DNA of 64,000 nt from contig NZ_CP062163.1 in assembly GCF_014844095.1 (NCBI RefSeq), forward strand, positions 3,753,501 to 3,817,500, given 5' to 3'. This document shows, in pieces, positions 27,761 to 37,024 of this stretch. The notes under the pieces were generated by a model that saw only the letters and a program-made list of their open reading frames with translations, did no database searches and was not told the DNA's origin. The translations under genes and the position numbers were made by a program. Within the stretch, counting starts at the first letter, position 1. Each line of letters opens with the position of its first letter. Source of the stretch: Brevibacillus sp. JNUCC-41 (GTDB lineage Bacteria; Bacillota; Bacilli; Bacillales; DSM-1321).

Positions 27761-28753
27761 ATGAAGAGATATGCTTCCATTCTTATTGTTTTAATTTTCA
27801 TTCTTGGTGGTTGCTCCAATGCTGTAACAAGTAAGGAGAAAGGTGCCGAATATGTGTTAAGGTTAGGACATTTACAGACTGAGGTTCACCCTTATCACAA
27901 AGGTGCCTTAAAGTTCAAAGAGGAAGTAGAAAAAAGATCTGAAGGGAGAATAAAAGTTGACATTTTTCCTAGTAGTCAATTAGGAAATGGAAGGGATCAG
28001 ATCGAAGGAGCTCAAATAGGGTCCATTCATTTCCACATTGGTTCAGTGGCTCCTGTTACAAACTTTGCCCCTAAGTTTAATCTACTTAATTTACCTTATT
28101 TATTTGAAAGTCGTGAACATGCTTTCAGAGTTTTAGATGGGGAGATTGGAAAAGAAATTGCAGCCGATTTGGAAAATAGAGGTTTAATCAATTTAGGTTA
28201 TATGGAAAACGGTTGGAGACATATGACAAACAATAAAAAGCCAATAAAAACAAGTAACGATGCCTCCAATTTAAAACTAAGAGTACAGGAATCCCCACCA
28301 TATCTTTCTTTTATTAAGGCTCTCGACTCTAATCCAGTACCTGTACCATTTGGGGAACTTTATACTGCATTAGAACAAAAGGTTGTGGACGGGCAGGAGA
28401 ATCCACTCGCACAAATTTATTTGAATAAATTGAATGAAGTTCAAAAATATCTAACATTAACTTCTCATAATTATGATGCAGCTGTTTTTATCATGAGTAA
28501 AACCACGTTTGATACCTTACCCCTGGATTTACAAGAAATCGTAAAAGAATCTTCACAAGAGGCTATCCAATATGAGAGAAAAGTAGCGATAAAGGATGAA
28601 AAAAAGATATTGGGAGAGTTAAGAAAAAGCGGAATTCAAATTGAAGAAAACCCTGATTTAAAGTCTTTTAGGGAGGCAGTTAAGCCTGTTTATAAGGAAT
28701 TTGAGTCTTCTTTAGGCAAAGACTTATATTCGAAAGTTGAAAGGCTTAAATAA
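27761..28753 (+). CDS. TRAP transporter substrate-binding lipoprotein (DctP type)
   Basis: 330 residues with a signal peptide ending in the lipobox ILGGC (Cys18), then a DctP fold: RLGHLQTEVHPYHKGALKF, FPSSQLGNGRDQIEGAQIG, and LRVQESPPYLSFIKALDSNP carrying the Arg that binds the substrate's acid group. The ATG at 27761 follows TTAGGAGG. It captures an organic acid outside the membrane and passes it to the DctQM pair encoded downstream. Tripartite importers of this type (SlcHFG) are known for sulfolactate, which fits this island, although the ligand cannot be read from sequence. Confidence 0.88.
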   Translation: MKRYASILIVLIFILGGCSNAVTSKEKGAEYVLRLGHLQTEVHPYHKGALKFKEEVEKRSEGRIKVDIFPSSQLGNGRDQIEGAQIGSIHFHIGSVAPVTNFAPKFNLLNLPYLFESREHAFRVLDGEIGKEIAADLENRGLINLGYMENGWRHMTNNKKPIKTSNDASNLKLRVQESPPYLSFIKALDSNPVPVPFGELYTALEQKVVDGQENPLAQIYLNKLNEVQKYLTLTSHNYDAAVFIMSKTTFDTLPLDLQEIVKESSQEAIQYERKVAIKDEKKILGELRKSGIQIEENPDLKSFREAVKPVYKEFESSLGKDLYSKVERLK

Positions 28754-28771
28754 AGTTAAGGGGGATTTAGA

Positions 28772-29344
28772 TTGAAAGTACTAATGTGGAATTTGAGTGA
28801 GAAAATTAATCAAACAAGTCGTTTTTTTCTAATTTTTTTCTTTGTCATTGCCTTTATATCGACAGTTTATCAAGTGATTTCACGTTTTATTTTACAGAGT
28901 ATGATGATGAAAAAAGCACTTCCTATGGTCGATTTTTCTGTATTTAATTTAACCTGGATCGAAGAGCTCATTCGATATTTGTTTGTTTGGATTGTCTTTT
29001 TAGGAATTGGGATAGTTTACAAGAACAAAGGGCACGCACAAGTGGAAATATTACACCATTATTTACCGGAAGTATTCAAAAATAAGTTATTGGCGTTTAT
29101 TGAAATAGTAAATTCGGTCCTGTTTCTATTTTTAATTGTATATGGATGGAGTATATTGAAGTTTACTAGTCAACAAATTTCACCGTCGTTAGGAATAAAT
29201 ATGACTTTTATTTACGGAGCTGTCCTAATCTGTTCCTTGACCTGTCTGATTCACTCTTCGGTTCATTTACTTGATTTGGTATCGATGAAAAATGTAATAA
29301 AAGAAGATGTTTATGAAGAAACCCATAAAAATACCAATATATGA
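28772..29344 (+). CDS. TRAP transporter small membrane subunit (DctQ type)
   Basis: 190 residues with four hydrophobic segments and the DctQ pattern LTWIEELIRYLFVWIVFLG in the second segment and KGHAQVEIL after it. It links the binding protein to the large DctM subunit in a Na+-driven importer. A TTG start at 28772 with AAGGGGG upstream gives the expected length; an ATG six codons later family-wise is less likely. It lies 18 bp after dctP and 18 bp before dctM. Confidence 0.85.
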   Translation: MKVLMWNLSEKINQTSRFFLIFFFVIAFISTVYQVISRFILQSMMMKKALPMVDFSVFNLTWIEELIRYLFVWIVFLGIGIVYKNKGHAQVEILHHYLPEVFKNKLLAFIEIVNSVLFLFLIVYGWSILKFTSQQISPSLGINMTFIYGAVLICSLTCLIHSSVHLLDLVSMKNVIKEDVYEETHKNTNI

Positions 29345-29362
29345 AATTGAGGTGAAGTATCA

Positions 29363-30643
29363 ATGACAGTAGCTATTATCGTCCTTTTTGTATTATTCTT
29401 CTTAATGATCATCGGCGTTCCCATTGCCATTTCCCTTATTTTGGCTTCAGTTGCCGGGTTTATGTCCAGCATCTATTATATTCCATTAGAAGTAATTCCT
29501 CAAAGACTGATAACTTCAGTAGATTCATTTCCACTACTAGCCATTCCTTTTTTCATGCTCACAGGTGAATTCATGATGTCAGGTAGCATGGGGCGTAGAA
29601 TAGCAGGCTTTGCATTTGCCACCGTTGGTTGGGTAAGAGCTGGATTGGCGCAAGTTTCTACGCTAACCAGTATGTTTTTTGCCGGTATTTCAGGTTCAGG
29701 GGCAGCTGACACAGCGGCTGTTGGGAAAATGATGATTCCAATGATGGAGGAGAAAGGATATGATAAAGGTTTTGCAGCTGCTACCGTTGCGAGTGCAGGG
29801 ACGATTGCGGTAGTTATTCCACCCTCCATACCAATGATTGTTTATGGAGTAACTGCGGGAGTCTCTATTGGGGATTTATTTACTGCAGGAATAATCCCTG
29901 GGATATTAATCGGAATGTCTATAATGATGTTAAACTATTGGCTCACAAAAAAGAATGGGTATTCTGAAGAGGTAGGTTCATTTGAATTTGCCTCCTTCAA
30001 AAAAACCTTTTTTGAAGGAATATTGGCTTTAGTTTTACCTCTAATTATTATTTTTGGGATACGTGGAGGGATTTTCACCCCGACTGAAGCTGCTGCTATA
30101 GCTGCAGCGTATGCTTTTATAATAAATAAATTTGTCTACAAAGATATGGACTGGAAAGACATTCCGATTGCATTTCTTAATGCAGGGAAAATGACAGCGA
30201 TGGTTGTCTTCATCATAGCAGGTGCCAACTTATTTGGTTGGCTTTTAACAGCAGAGCAAATCCCACAACTTCTGACCCAGCTTGTTACAAGCTTTTCTGA
30301 AAACAAATATATTTTACTAATTATGTTTAATATTATTTTCTTTATCGCTGGATGCTTTTTGAACGCATCTGCCGCTATTACTATTCTAACGCCTTTACTT
30401 CTACCTATCGCAGTGGGGGTTGGAATCGATCCAATATTTTTTGGTTTGATTATGGTTGTCAATCTTTCAATAGGTCTTATAACTCCCCCAGTAGGGTTAG
30501 ATCTTTTTATTGTAAAAGGGATAGCCAATGTATCATATGATAATTTAGTTCAATCAATTGTGCCTTTCATTATTGTAATGGTCTGTGATCTATTAATTAT
30601 TACTTATTTTCCAGCACTCTCAATGTTCTTAACTACCTTATAA
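29363..30643 (+). CDS. TRAP transporter large permease subunit (DctM type)
   Basis: 426 residues, about 12 membrane segments. Typical DctM segments are GVPIAISLILASVAGF, PFFMLTGEFMMSG, FFAGISGSGAADTAAVG, VIPPSIPMIVYG and the PPVGLDLFIVKG motif near the end. It forms the sodium-coupled transport channel of the tripartite importer. The ATG follows TTGAGGTGAAG. It is the last gene of the island. With the MHS protein it gives the island two unrelated importers. Confidence 0.9.
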   Translation: MTVAIIVLFVLFFLMIIGVPIAISLILASVAGFMSSIYYIPLEVIPQRLITSVDSFPLLAIPFFMLTGEFMMSGSMGRRIAGFAFATVGWVRAGLAQVSTLTSMFFAGISGSGAADTAAVGKMMIPMMEEKGYDKGFAAATVASAGTIAVVIPPSIPMIVYGVTAGVSIGDLFTAGIIPGILIGMSIMMLNYWLTKKNGYSEEVGSFEFASFKKTFFEGILALVLPLIIIFGIRGGIFTPTEAAAIAAAYAFIINKFVYKDMDWKDIPIAFLNAGKMTAMVVFIIAGANLFGWLLTAEQIPQLLTQLVTSFSENKYILLIMFNIIFFIAGCFLNASAAITILTPLLLPIAVGVGIDPIFFGLIMVVNLSIGLITPPVGLDLFIVKGIANVSYDNLVQSIVPFIIVMVCDLLIITYFPALSMFLTTL

Positions 30644-31229
30644 CTTCCTCAGATGTATAATAAAAGTCTTCGGTTGTGCGTGTTCATCCTCTGATTTGAC
30701 ATTCATCTTTGCCGTTCTTAACTTTTTTCACCATGAAATCCTCGTCGAATACCTGGACACACAAAGAAAGGAAAAGCAAGAGCCTGGTATTATAGAAGAA
30801 AGCAATGAAATATGAGGTGTTTTTTAATAAAAATTGCTTCTCCTGACTTTACAACCGGGCGCTATTGTAGAGTAACAATTAGATTTAATCATCTTTATTG
30901 TTGGGATTCCACCGACATTTTGACATAAACATACGAAATGATATTTTTTGAAATTGAAAAGATGATTTTCCCTAAATTAAGAAATTGTCTCTAACTAAAT
31001 AAATACTCTAGTTGAATAACTTTAAAAATATAATTTGCTTAAACAGTGTTAATTTCTCCATTTCACCAAGTTACACTTCTAATCCATTTGGACGATTGAT
31101 AGCGCATTTTTAAAAGTATTGCTCTGAAATAATTGTCTAGTACAATGGCAACCCCTTTAATGTTTTTCTTCTTGCTTTTACTCAACCTTGTTTGGATTTT
31201 TCAAGAGAAGTTATAGCTAACCAATAAAA
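30644..31229. other. 586-bp gap without recognisable genes
   Basis: Both strands are AT-rich with frequent stops; I see no conserved protein fragment, RNA gene or strong hairpin. It separates the sulfonate-type island from the XerS relic and may be decayed DNA. Confidence 0.4.
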
Positions 31230-31258
31230 AAGAGAAGACTAGAAACATCTTCTCTTTT
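31230..31258 (-). terminator. Terminator after XerS-like relic 2
   Basis: AAGAGAAGA and TCTTCTCTT pair around CTAGAAACA, with A/T runs on the outside. This is the same structure that follows relic 1 at 14741. Confidence 0.55.
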
Positions 31259-32082
31259 AATCCTTTTCACGATAATTGGTTCTTCTCTCACCCAGCTTTT
31301 TCGCAGCCTTTTTAGCCTTCTCCTGTTCAGGGTTTGTATAGAGGGCGGCCGTTGCCGTAGACGTATGACCCAGTTGAGTCATCAGCAAATGAATATCTCC
31401 TGACTACTCCATTAAATTCGTCCAATAGGTATGCCTCAGTTTATGTGGAGACATGGATTTATTGGACTTAAAGGCCTTCGTGTATTTCTTTACGAAAGTC
31501 GATGGCGCGGTTGGAGTGGGGGGTGGCTCCATCATTTACCCTCGTCAAGAATACATAGGCCGCATCATCGTTTGATCCCCTATAACGTTACGTTCGTACG
31601 GCTAGGTAATCTTTTATGTCCTGCATGGACGGAGGAGAGACTGCCACAACATCCTTTTTTCCACCCTTACGTAAAACGTGTATTTGTTTTTCTTCGAAAT
31701 CCAAGTCACGTAGCCTTAAGTTGGATAACTCGTTCACCCGGATACCGCTTCCTAAGAAGAGGGATAAGATTGCAAAATCACGTTCCTTGTCCATTTTAAA
31801 ATAAATGAGTTTCCTGACCTTTTCAGGTAGCTCCTTTTCATAGTCATGCTTCACGAATTCAAGAAACCGAGCATCCTCATCATAGTGGAAAATCTTTGTC
31901 GATATTCTGAATGCACGCGATCCCAATGTTTCTTTCACTTTATTCACTTCAATTTTCAACATGACGTTTCGATAGAAGTAAGGTTCACCATCTTCATTTT
32001 CGGTCTGGGTCGTTAAATACTTGAAAAGGGAACGTAATGCTGAAATTTTCTGATTGACAGATACCTTTTCCGCTTTTTTCAA
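31257..32082 (-). pseudogene. XerS-like tyrosine recombinase, longest relic (relic 2)
   Basis: Most of a XerS-type recombinase is present on the minus strand: the N-terminal SAM-like piece (KISALRSLFKYLTTQTENED), the catalytic region LFLGSGIRVNELSNLRLRDL with the first Arg, the Lys strand QIHVLRKGGKKD, then after a frameshift near 31590 SNRAID, and the box SPHKLRHTY and LGHTST. An in-frame TAG around 31404 and the missing first 70-80 codons make it inactive. XerS enzymes resolve chromosome dimers; a working copy must lie elsewhere or this is a paralogue from a mobile element. Confidence 0.75.
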
Positions 32083-32084
32083 TG

Positions 32085-32150
32085 AAATCGGACAAATCGA
32101 AAGAGGAATTCAAAAAGTTTCTTAGAGACAAGTCGGATGGAAATGAATAG
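32085..32150 (+). pseudogene. 21-codon tail of an unidentified gene
   Basis: The forward frame KSDKSKEEFKKFLRDKSDGN ends in a stop at 32148-32150 and is followed 17 bp later by a strong terminator. It abuts the truncated front of the XerS relic, so the junction near 32084 is a recombination break. I do not recognise the parent gene. Confidence 0.35.
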
Positions 32151-32166
32151 AGCTAAACAATTCTTT

Positions 32167-32201
32167 AAAAAAGGGGTGCAACCATTGCACCCCTTTTTTT
32201 T
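32167..32201 (+). terminator. Strong intrinsic terminator
   Basis: GGGGTGCA (32173-32180), loop ACCAT, TGCACCCC (32186-32193) and eight T residues. It closes the gene tail at 32085-32150. Confidence 0.85.
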
Positions 32202-32300
32202 GTAGATACCATGCTCATGTCCCTTCCCAAGGGAGCTATTCGATTGATGGCATCCTGGAATCTTTCTTAAGATTTGTGAGTTAATATCTCATAAAGAATA

Positions 32301-32322
32301 AAAAGAGGGTTTCTCCTCTTTT
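32301..32322. terminator. Short A/T-flanked hairpin
   Basis: AAAAGAGG (32301-32308) and CCTCTTTT (32315-32322) with a 6-base loop, followed by more T. A second terminator before the LysR gene at 32597; the remaining sequence to 32590 has no gene. Confidence 0.55.
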
Positions 32323-32596
32323 TTTCAATATAGAAATATTACATAATACGTGTGATAAAAAATTGCACTAGTAAAAGGTTTACACGATTTCAATTAAAAG
32401 GATATATTCGACTTGAAATAACGAAGAACCTTTTATAGAAATGTAAAATAAAAAAAAGTGGAGGAACTTTCTTGATTGATTTGACAAGGAAATAATTAAA
32501 TGGAGCAATATGTTGTAATATATAGCATAAAGAGCTAAATAAATGCTGTGTTCTTGTTGAGATCACATGAAGGCTTAAGTAACTAGGAGGGGTTTG

Positions 32597-33478
32597 GTGA
32601 ACGAAAAGGACTGCATGATGCTTCAATACATATTGGAAGAACAGAATATTACCAAAGCAGCAGAACGCCTTTATATAACACAGCCTGCGCTGACCTATCG
32701 GCTTCGACAAATAGAGAAAGAATTCGGAGTACCCGTTATAATGAAAAGCGGAAAAGGTATAAAGCTTACTCAAGAAGGTGAGTACTTGGTTTCTTACTCA
32801 CAAAAAGTACTCTTAGATTTGAGAAAAACAAAAGATTATGTCGTTAACATGAAAAATGAAGTAGAAGGCCATCTAAGAATAGGAGTTTCCAGCTATTACG
32901 GACTATATAAACTTCCTCCCATTTTAAAATGTTTTATTAGTACCTACCCGAAAGTGCAGATTAACGTTGACACTGGGTGGAGTAGTGAGATTTATGAATT
33001 GCTACTCCATGAGGATATACACGTGGGGATTGTTAAAGGAGATTATCAATGGTATGACCAGAAATATCTGATTAATGAAGAGAGCATATGCATTATCTCT
33101 CAAGAGGAAATAACTTTGGACAGTTTGCCAAAGATACCGAGAATCAACTTCAAGATTTCCAAACAAGCAGGAAGTTATCGTTACTCATCGTTGAGTCAAA
33201 CCATTGATTATTGGTGGTATGAGAGATTTAATGAGTCACCTCTGATAACCATGCAAGTTGACAGCTATGAAACCTGTAAAGAGATGGTGAAAAATGGGTT
33301 GGGATACGCAATTATTCCTAGTAGCTTTTTGAACCCTAGTGATGAACTGTATAGGATAGATATGATTCGAAAAAATGGCCAAGCAATTAAAAGGAATACA
33401 TGGATGTTATATAAAGAAACGTCATTGCAATTCACGATCGTTGAGAGGTTTGTTAATTACATAAAAAGCCTGAAATAA
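32597..33478 (+). CDS. LysR-family transcriptional regulator
   Basis: 293 residues with the LysR helix-turn-helix (NITKAAERLYITQPALTYRL) and a ligand domain containing LRIGVSSYYGLYKLPPIL and GLGYAIIPSSFL. A GTG start at 32597 is preferred over the TTG at 32594 because AGGAGG (32585-32590) is then 6 bases away. It is codirectional with, and 172 bp upstream of, the M20 hydrolase / YfcC pair and is their probable regulator. Inducer unknown. Confidence 0.88.
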   Translation: MNEKDCMMLQYILEEQNITKAAERLYITQPALTYRLRQIEKEFGVPVIMKSGKGIKLTQEGEYLVSYSQKVLLDLRKTKDYVVNMKNEVEGHLRIGVSSYYGLYKLPPILKCFISTYPKVQINVDTGWSSEIYELLLHEDIHVGIVKGDYQWYDQKYLINEESICIISQEEITLDSLPKIPRINFKISKQAGSYRYSSLSQTIDYWWYERFNESPLITMQVDSYETCKEMVKNGLGYAIIPSSFLNPSDELYRIDMIRKNGQAIKRNTWMLYKETSLQFTIVERFVNYIKSLK

Positions 33479-33649
33479 ATAAAGTAAAGGGGGATTCCGG
33501 TTATAGGGGTACCCCTTACTATTTGGATTAATGATAAAAATTTTTTATTAAAATATATTAAATTAATTAATTTCACTTATTGATATATGTTATATAAAAT
33601 AAATTCAGAAGATACAAAAAATATTTTAATCTAAAAGGAGAATTTCAAA

Positions 33650-34846
33650 ATGATTAGTGAAAAGCTAAATCAAAAAGAACGAATAGAACAGGCTATTGAG
33701 GAACGTGATGCAGAGCTGGGCGAAATAGCTTTGAAGATACATGCTAACCCAGAGTTGAGTTTTCAGGAACAAAAGGCTGTTGAATGGTTAACAGCTCCTC
33801 TTATTCAAGCAGGCTTTCAGGTTGAAAAAGGTATTGTTAACCTTGAAACCGCTTTCCGTGCTACATGGGAGGGAACCCAGGGTGGCCCTACCATTGCTCT
33901 ATTGGCGGAGTATGACGCTCTCCCTGAAATCGGACATGCTTGTGGACACAATCTTATCGGAACGGCAGCAGTTGGTGCTGCACTTGCTCTAAAAGATTCC
34001 TGTCCTGATCTGCCAGGACGGATTGTCGTACTTGGTACTCCAGCGGAAGAGGATGGTGGTGGGAAGATCATCATGTGTCAAAAGGGAATCTTTGATGACA
34101 TAGATGCTGTTATGCTTTGCCATCCGCATAAGAAGACGATGGTACTTCGTGGAGGATTAGCCTGCGTTGATACAACCTTCCAATTTTTCGGAAAAGAGTC
34201 CCATGCTTCCTCGGCGCCAGAAAAAGGGATTAGTGCACTCGATGCGTTAATTAACTCCTTCGTAGCGATTAATACTCTACGGCAGTTTTTCAAAGAAGAT
34301 GTAAAAATTCACGGAATTATCAGCCAAGGTGGGGGTGCTCCAAATGTTGTTCCAGGATACTGTGAAGCAAAATTTATATTACGCGCTTCAACAGTGAAAG
34401 AACTTGATGTAGTACGAGATAAGGTGTTTACGGCTGTGAGGCATTCGGCGGAGGCAGTAGGGGCACGAGTTGAAGTGAGCGAGGGTCTTATTTATGCAGA
34501 ACGAAACAACAACAAAGAAATGGCAATGTTGTTTCAAAGAAATTTAGAGTTAATGGGAATCGAAGTCAGTGATCCTCCAAAGAAAGGCGGTATTGGATCT
34601 TCTGATATAGGTAACGTAGGACAGGTGACCGCAACAATACATCCTTATATTGAAATTGGAGATGTTTCCGCACATACGGCTGAGTTTTGTCAAGCTGCTG
34701 GTTCGGAGAAAGGGTTAAAGGCTCTAAATCATGCAGCGAAAGCTTTGGCCATGACAGCGTTTGATTTATGTGTTGATTCCGATGCATTGCAAAGAGTTCG
34801 TGAAGAGTTCGAAAACTGGAAGAAAAAACGAAACGTGGAGGTATGA
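33650..34846 (+). CDS. M20-family amidohydrolase/peptidase
   Basis: 398 residues of the M20D/AbgB-like group. Metal-binding and catalytic elements: HACGHNLIG (Cys98, His100), TPAEEDGGGK with the catalytic Glu around 133, CHPHKKT (His158-His160) and the lid-domain segment FFGKESHASSAPEKG. Members hydrolyse N-acyl or peptide bonds of amino-acid conjugates such as aminobenzoyl-glutamate. Its stop overlaps the start of the YfcC-type transporter gene by four bases, so uptake and hydrolysis of a conjugate are coupled. The exact substrate is not readable. Confidence 0.87.
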   Translation: MISEKLNQKERIEQAIEERDAELGEIALKIHANPELSFQEQKAVEWLTAPLIQAGFQVEKGIVNLETAFRATWEGTQGGPTIALLAEYDALPEIGHACGHNLIGTAAVGAALALKDSCPDLPGRIVVLGTPAEEDGGGKIIMCQKGIFDDIDAVMLCHPHKKTMVLRGGLACVDTTFQFFGKESHASSAPEKGISALDALINSFVAINTLRQFFKEDVKIHGIISQGGGAPNVVPGYCEAKFILRASTVKELDVVRDKVFTAVRHSAEAVGARVEVSEGLIYAERNNNKEMAMLFQRNLELMGIEVSDPPKKGGIGSSDIGNVGQVTATIHPYIEIGDVSAHTAEFCQAAGSEKGLKALNHAAKALAMTAFDLCVDSDALQRVREEFENWKKKRNVEV

Positions 34847-36291
34847 TGATGCATGATGTTCAAGAAAGGCCCGACATGCAGCAAGATAGGAAGCGAGCTT
34901 TCCGCCTGAAACAAGTACTTAAAATGCCCCATACTTTTGTCATACTGGTCATGCTAATTTTCTTTGCCGCTGCTTTAACATACTTAATTCCTGCAGGCGA
35001 ATTGGACCGAATAGAGGATAAAACCACCGGGAAAGAACTCGTGGTTGAAGGGTCTTATCATCATGTTGAAAAGAATCCTGTTGGAATTTTTGACATTCCG
35101 TTGGCAATCGTTCATGGGTTAATAGATGCTAGTGACGTTATATTCTCTATATTAATTGTTGGAGGAGCATTTCAGGTTATTATGGCCACCGGAACCGTTG
35201 AAGCTGCAACTGCAAGAGTGGCGAGGCGGTTCTCAAAAAATGAAAAATGGGTTATCCCAATTTTTCTTTCCCTTTTTTCCATTGGTGGATTTACGATGGG
35301 GATGGCTACAGAGGGCATAGTATTTGTCCCAATAGGCATAGCCATTGCAAGATCTCTTGGATATGACGCCATAACTGGAACCGCAATGGTCGCACTAGGG
35401 GCTTCTTGTGGATTTACAGCGGGTCTGCTAAATCCCTTCAATGTAGGAATTGCACAAGCGATTGCTGGAGTTCCTCTGTTTTCTGGGTTGTGGCTAAGGG
35501 CTATTTTACTGGTCGTTTTCCTAGTTATTACAAGCATATACCTCATTCGTTATGCGACCAGGGTGAAAGAAGACCCCTCCAAGAGCGTTGTTTATGACTT
35601 GGAAAAAAATTCCGCAGAAAAGAAGGTCGATTTTTCGCATTTACCTTCCATGGAGATTAAACACTACCTTACAATCTTGACAATGATACTTAGTTTTTCC
35701 CTTTTAATCTGGGGTGTTTCTAATAAAAACTGGGGAATAGAAGAAATATCTGCACTTTTTTTGACGATGGGCGTTGCATCAGGGCTTTGCGGAGGATTTG
35801 GTCCGAGCAAAATCTCAAACGAATTAGTAAAGGGAGCTACTGCAATTACATTTGGAGCGCTCATTATTGGCGTAGCAAGAGCTATCGTTGTTGTATTGGA
35901 ACAGGGAGATATTATCGACACTATTGTAAGTAGCTTAGCAATGATAGTGGGGGAGTTACCTAGTTCTATGCAAGTTCTAGGAATGTATGCCTTCCAGACC
36001 CTTATGAATGTGATGATAACATCGGGATCAGGGATAGCAGCTACAACAATGCCAATCATGGCACCTCTTTCTGATCTGCTTGGCATATCAAGACAAACTG
36101 CTATTCTGGCCTATCAATTAGGAGATGGTATTTCTAACCTTATCTTACCCGTATCCGCTACACTAATGGGAACCCTTGCTGTTGCTGGTATCCCCTATCA
36201 AAAATGGGTGAAATTCATGTGGCCGTTAATGTTGATTTGGATGGGCACGGGAGCCGTCTTTCTGTTGTTTGCGAATATTATAGACTATTGA
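34843..36291 (+). CDS. YfcC/DcuC-type membrane transporter
   Basis: 482 residues, around 12 membrane segments, of the YfcC/ArsB-NhaD-like basic-amino-acid and C4-transporter group: FAAALTYLIPAGELDR near the start, GGFTMGMATEGIVFVPIG, SCGFTAGLLNPFNVGIAQ and a C-terminal ILAYQLGDGISNLILPVSAT. It begins at overlapping ATG codons within the end of the M20 gene, indicating translational coupling. It is likely to import the conjugate or peptide that the M20 enzyme splits. Confidence 0.85.
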   Translation: MMMHDVQERPDMQQDRKRAFRLKQVLKMPHTFVILVMLIFFAAALTYLIPAGELDRIEDKTTGKELVVEGSYHHVEKNPVGIFDIPLAIVHGLIDASDVIFSILIVGGAFQVIMATGTVEAATARVARRFSKNEKWVIPIFLSLFSIGGFTMGMATEGIVFVPIGIAIARSLGYDAITGTAMVALGASCGFTAGLLNPFNVGIAQAIAGVPLFSGLWLRAILLVVFLVITSIYLIRYATRVKEDPSKSVVYDLEKNSAEKKVDFSHLPSMEIKHYLTILTMILSFSLLIWGVSNKNWGIEEISALFLTMGVASGLCGGFGPSKISNELVKGATAITFGALIIGVARAIVVVLEQGDIIDTIVSSLAMIVGELPSSMQVLGMYAFQTLMNVMITSGSGIAATTMPIMAPLSDLLGISRQTAILAYQLGDGISNLILPVSATLMGTLAVAGIPYQKWVKFMWPLMLIWMGTGAVFLLFANIIDY

Positions 36292-36317
36292 TATTGCAAT
36301 AGGGGAGGGGAACAACC

Positions 36318-36710
36318 ATGGATAGAAATGAGTCCCGCAATGAAATGGATTATAAATTGTTAACACGATAAAAGACTGGAGTGGAGGAACATCTAAAAGT
36401 CTTTTGCCAGATGAACCGACTAACCGGAGAAAAAGAAAAAAAGAAGCAGAAGTACCCGTCGATTATATCGTTAAAAAGCTTGAAGAATACGGTTACGTAT
36501 CATGAGGGGATCAAACTGATGGAACAGGCGGTTGCTGACCAATTGAAAGTGGTAATGACAACGAAACTGAATATAGGGATTAAACATGTAAGTTTACCCG
36601 TTGCTTATTTACCAGGTGATACCGAAGAATTTATATTGTTGTCTGGTCATAACCACTCGTGGTACAAGGGAGCCACAGACAATGCGGGTGGCAATAGAAA
36701 TATAGTATAA
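36318..36710 (+). pseudogene. Decayed M28-family aminopeptidase
   Basis: After a good ribosome site (GGGAGGGG) an ATG frame ends after 17 codons, but the following frames give VDYIVKKLEEYGYVS and then VSLPVAYLPGDTEEFILLSG followed by GATDNAGGN. The last part corresponds to the first metal-ligand region of M28 peptidases. Frameshifts and a large missing portion make it inactive. Its place behind the M20/YfcC pair suggests it was a third gene of that peptide or conjugate operon. Confidence 0.55.
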
Positions 36711-37024
36711 ATACCGATCCTTTTAGATAGTTTTTATCATAAAAGTTTACCATAATAAATTAAATTCAGAATAAAACAGAAGTGCTCATAATTTAATGTT
36801 CATAAGATTTTAACCTATTAATTAGTAGCAATTCTTATCAAAGTTGTCCTACTGGCAAGAATAATTGTGAAGAGCTATGTTTAAAAAATTATGGAGTGCC
36901 TATTGTTAAGGTCGTTTATATAGTAACAGTATTATTTCTCTATTACAAAGAGAAAGTTATATAAATTCAATTTGGTTTTCTACATGTCTTTAAATAGGTT
37001 TGATGCTCTTGAAGGAGGTTAACG
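36711..37024. other. 314-bp AT-rich gap
   Basis: No protein fragment or strong hairpin was found. The promoter of the Sda-like gene should lie in its right part. Confidence 0.35.

Noticed and set aside
31257-32082. Active phage-type integrase
   Set aside because: The frame contains a stop and shifts, and the pattern is XerS-like rather than phage integrase; no attachment site is evident.
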